A stretch of DNA of 64,000 nucleotides, from contig CAVXLG010000011.1 in the NCBI GenBank assembly GCA_963762615.1, positions 1-64,000 on the forward strand, written 5' to 3'. The notes beneath the pieces were generated by a model. That model was not told the origin of the DNA and did not search any database. It was given only the letters and a program-made list of their open reading frames with translations. This document shows positions 61,481 to 64,000 of this stretch, piece after piece; the first letter of the stretch is position 1; every line of letters begins with the position of its first letter. A program made the position numbers and the translations under genes. The DNA is from PALSA-505 sp963762615. Lineage in GTDB: Bacteria > Actinomycetota > Actinomycetes > Streptosporangiales > Streptosporangiaceae.

Positions 61481-61750
61481 CGGGCAATGGCATTGATGCA
61501 GTGTATACAGGCCGGGAACGAGCTGGGGCACCTGTCGGCGGTACCGGGGGTACTCCTCGGGGAAGGTCGCCAGCACCGGATGCTCCTCCGTGCGGATTCT
61601 GACTTCAAACAGGATCAGGCCAACCGGGAAGAGGACGACCACTGACCGATCCAGCCGAGCAGCGTGGCGCCGAGCAGCATCCCGAGCAGGCCGGTGTAGA
61701 TCGGATGACGTGTCACTGTGTACGGTCCGTGAGTGCGGATCAATGAATTT
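61475..61750 (-). pseudogene. ICMT/PEMT-like membrane methyltransferase relic
   Basis: One minus-strand frame reads LIRTHGPYTVTRHPIYTGLL and GMLLGATLLGWIGQW, the GPY..RHPxY SAM-binding core of isoprenylcysteine carboxyl methyltransferase-like proteins. The next frame continues VLFPVGLILFEVRIRTEEHP, then ATFPEEYPRYRRQVPQLVPG to a stop at 61475. Frameshift near 61640. Upstream membrane helices are missing. Confidence 0.65.
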
Positions 61751-62264
61751 CTAGAATTATGATTGGATTGGGCTTTCTGGCCTTCTGTACTGGCCTGATT
61801 CTGGCCCCACGGTGACGCCAAGCGCTCAGGCCCATTGCGCAACACTGCAGGACATCCCAGCACGTCAGCGCCATACCAGCAGATCGTGAGCACGATCGGC
61901 ATATCTCTGCGGATCAGAAGGTCACGCTGCCGGGCCAGCTCTGGGGTAAGCCCGAACCGAGTACCCAAGTGAGTAACTATCGCCGCGGCCTGCGATGACC
62001 TTATGTTCAGCGAGGCCCACAGGGATATCCGCGCTTGTACGCCGCCTGGCACGCAGCTACCCAGCGCAGCTGGCGGTCATTGCCGGTACGCCGGGGACGG
62101 CACTGGACCCTCCGGTCTGGACTCACGACTCAGATAAGCTGAATGACTAACCGAATGACAGTGCAGCAACCGATGCAGCAACGTCGATGCCCGACATAGC
62201 CACAGAAAGGCCGCTACGGTCCCGCGACCAGCCGCAGTGACCCGTATCGGCCGATGTGAGCCGA
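61751..62264. other. Gene-less stretch
   Basis: No supported gene or repeat until the tRNA-Ala relic. Confidence 0.4.
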
Positions 62265-62309
62265 GTTTGCAACCAGGAGGTCAGGGGTCCAAATTCCTCG
62301 GCTCCACCA
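62265..62309 (+). repeat. tRNA-Ala(UGC) 3'-half relic, far end of the island
   Basis: GTTTGCAACCAGGAGGTCAG matches the anticodon loop to variable loop of the tRNA-Ala at 50627, followed by a mutated T-arm (GGGTCCAAATTCC) and GGCTCCACCA, then CAGGAG as at 50701. Only the 3' half is present, so it is the outer att site of the island 50660-62309. Confidence 0.8.
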
Positions 62310-62507
62310 GGAGAACATGACCTCCCAAGATCACGGATACGTCATCTGTAGCTAACCTCAGTGCAACGGCGTATCAGCCTCCGTCATCCTCCAGCGGCCA
62401 GCACGGCCACCGGCACTGTGAGCTAGCAAGGGCGACGGCCACACGCCCAGCAGCGCCCAAAAACACCTTCGGTGCCCCCGCCGAGACGGAACGGGTGAAT
62501 ACACATC

Positions 62508-63212
62508 ATGTGGAAGAAAACCAATCATGCCGGCTCTCTTCTCCTGGCCGGCTGGGCCCTTTACATCACGGTGGTCACCGCGTCGAACCTCAGCGACCTG
62601 TTCTGGTCCTTCCACTGGGAGAACTGGGCCTTCCGCTCCGGCAATCTGGCTTACATCGCAACAGCGACCCGTATCTACTTCAAAACCGAGCAGGCAAATC
62701 AGGCGCTGCTCGCGCTGGTGATTGTCTGGGAAGCGGCGGCAGTGGTGTCTCTGTGGCTGGCTGCGCTGCGCTGGGCGCGCGGCGGGGAGGCGGCGCTCGG
62801 CTGCGCCCGGCGCGGCCTCGTACTGCTCGGCCTGCTGTGGTTCGGCTTTGCCATCTCAGCCGAGCTCTTCGTTGCCTACGACCGTGGCGTAAATGAGTCT
62901 GCCTACTGGATACTGGCCACGGCAGTACTCGCCACAATGGCTGTCCTCGAGATTCTGGGCATCCCTCCGGCGGGCCGCCGGGACAGGAAGCACCGAGCCA
63001 GGCATTGCCCAACGTCAATAGGGCCCCGACCGTGCTCCTGGCGGCTCGCCGCGCTTCGCGGCCTGGCCACGACGTTGACCACCGCGCGAGCGGCACAATC
63101 AAGGCCACTAGCATCACGGTCGAGATCCTCACCAGCGGTTCACCGCGACCGTGACGGTCCAGTGAGCACGCGACATGCAACTCCTGCAGCCCAGGTGCAC
63201 GCTGTTGAGTGA
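62508..63212 (+). CDS. Four-helix membrane protein
   Basis: ATG 62508. Four hydrophobic segments (GSLLLAGWALYITVVTASN, LLALVIVWEAAAVVSLWLAA, GLVLLGLLWFGFAISAELF, SAYWILATAVLATMAVLEIL) up to about residue 160 (GIPPAG). The remaining Arg/Ala-rich residues to 63212 look like readthrough; the natural protein may have ended near 62985. Resembles DUF2165-type small membrane proteins (FWSFHWENWAFRSGNLAYIA). Function unknown. Confidence 0.6.
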   Translation: MWKKTNHAGSLLLAGWALYITVVTASNLSDLFWSFHWENWAFRSGNLAYIATATRIYFKTEQANQALLALVIVWEAAAVVSLWLAALRWARGGEAALGCARRGLVLLGLLWFGFAISAELFVAYDRGVNESAYWILATAVLATMAVLEILGIPPAGRRDRKHRARHCPTSIGPRPCSWRLAALRGLATTLTTARAAQSRPLASRSRSSPAVHRDRDGPVSTRHATPAAQVHAVE

Positions 63213-63477
63213 TCAAGGTTCGAGCAGATCAAGCTGACGACGACAACCGACCCCAGGGCGCCCCTAAGCACATCACCGATCAGCGGCCCTGGAAATGTGG
63301 AGCCGTTCCTGGACTCCAGCAGAGCCAACGCCTCGTACGGGCCGGTCATCTGGCCCACGATGGACTCATCTGGACCCGCAAATCCTGCTGGAAAACGGAA
63401 GCTAAGGCGGTCTGAGCTGCGCGTCCTGGATGAGGCGGTCCGCCTGTTTGATCTGGTCGCCGAGTTACCGTGGCGGC
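63213..63477. other. Short gene-less stretch
   Basis: Promoter region of the DinB-like gene; nothing distinctive. Confidence 0.35.
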
Positions 63478-64000
63478 ATGGCGGAGACCCAGCGGGAGCT
63501 GGTGCCACGCGTTCACTCGGGTGAGCTCGACACGGCCCTGGCGTTCTTGTCGTTCGCGCGGCACTGCGTGCTGAAGAAGGTCGGCGGGCTGTCTGATGAA
63601 CAACTGCGCCGCGTCCTGGTCGACAGCGGCACCTCCGTCCTTGGCCTGGTCCAGCACCTGGCCGAGGCGGAGCGGTATTGGTTCGGCCACCATCTTGTCG
63701 GGGCCGCCTGGGACGTCGATCGAGAACACGGCATGACCGTTCCCGCCAACCGGCCGCGGCCGACGTGCTTGCCGATTACCGGGCGGCAATCGAGGCCAGC
63801 GACCGCGCGATCCGTGCCGTCGGCGACCCGGCAGCGCGTTTCGCCGTCCCGGTCGACGGCCCGGCGGCCACTCACGCGGGAATGGGCGCCTGCGGGAAAG
63901 GACGGGCGGCAAGTCACCTCGATGCCAGGGTGGGATGTCGGCGGAGTGGGTCGCCGGGGGGGGGTGGGTGGGAAGCGGGCGGCCGCGTGGGCTGGCGGGT
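63478..64000 (+). pseudogene. DinB/DUF664-like protein, frameshifted and cut by the window edge
   Basis: ATG 63478: MAETQRELVPRVHSGELDTA, FLSFARHCVLKKVGGLSDEQ, SGTSVLGLVQHLAEAERYWF. The last stretch is the typical second helix of DinB-like four-helix proteins, with His as a metal ligand. Near 63750 the sense changes frame (ADVLADYRAAIEASDRAIRA). The last 50 bases are a G-rich run. Often thiol-dependent or DNA-damage-associated proteins. Confidence 0.6.

Noticed and set aside
63940..64000. G-rich run at the right edge considered as a G-quadruplex regulatory site
   Set aside because: It lies at the end of the sequence inside a frameshifted gene and could be a low-quality assembly end.

Overview
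This window is high-GC DNA, apparently from a filamentous actinobacterium. The gene content points that way: RepSA/TraB/Xis/Int modules of actinomycete integrative and conjugative elements (AICEs), DUF1707 proteins, an ECF42 sigma factor with a DGPF partner, a DLW-39 micro-protein next to tRNA-Ala, and many GTG starts. A Streptosporangiales-like host is possible, but I cannot prove the genus.

Layout. 1-4579 is the right part of a first AICE-like module: traB (frameshifted), two small genes, pra, an XRE/TPR regulator and a Nudix gene. 5.0-6.8 kb holds two lipoprotein genes. 7.3-11.5 kb holds three tandem six-bladed Kelch-propeller genes, all frameshifted and bordered by relics of a tRNA-Ile 3' end. 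11.9-12.5 kb is a P-loop kinase. 12.8-19.4 kb is a second AICE: tRNA-Ile att site, int (frameshifted), xis, rep (N-terminus lost), traB (C-terminus lost), two small genes, pra, a GntR regulator and a Nudix gene. 20.4-24.1 kb holds a b6-type cytochrome b module and a DUF4389 protein. 24.1-34.9 kb is a mosaic of tRNA relics, integrase and rep fragments, a Kelch/rep chimera and cargo genes (phosphotransferase, EreA/ChaN-like protein, hydrolase, 33-residue repeat protein, second P-loop kinase). 35-50.6 kb looks like more stable chromosome. Its genes are intact, with one IS630-family insertion, and it includes sigma factors, a cupin, a methyltransferase, FHA and ABC-F genes, DLW-39 and a complete tRNA-Ala. 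50.7-62.3 kb is a second island, bounded by tRNA-Ala and a 45-bp copy of its 3' half. It holds a compact three-gene transposon, an integrase relic, IS256 and IS1380 relics, secreted proteins and decayed kinases. 62.5-64 kb holds a membrane protein and a frameshifted DinB-like gene.

How it fits together. The dominant theme is repeated site-specific integration into tRNA 3' ends, followed by decay. tRNA-Ile(GAU) remnants recur at least six times. Single or paired remnants of tRNA-Arg(ACG), tRNA-Met(CAU), tRNA-Gly(CCC) and tRNA-Ala(UGC) are also present. The two AICE modules share traB, the small genes and pra but carry different regulators and Nudix genes, so parts have been exchanged. Almost all frameshifts lie in the accessory regions and almost none in 35-50.6 kb, which argues for real decay, although sequencing error cannot be excluded.

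The best candidates for something undescribed are three. One is the transposon at 50734-53803: a DDE transposase, a tyrosine-recombinase-like protein without recognisable catalytic residues, and a DUF6788 protein around a 17-bp-arm palindrome. The second is the Kelch-propeller array packaged between tRNA-derived sites. The third is a conserved four-hairpin sequence of about 95 bp that follows the Nudix gene in both AICE modules.
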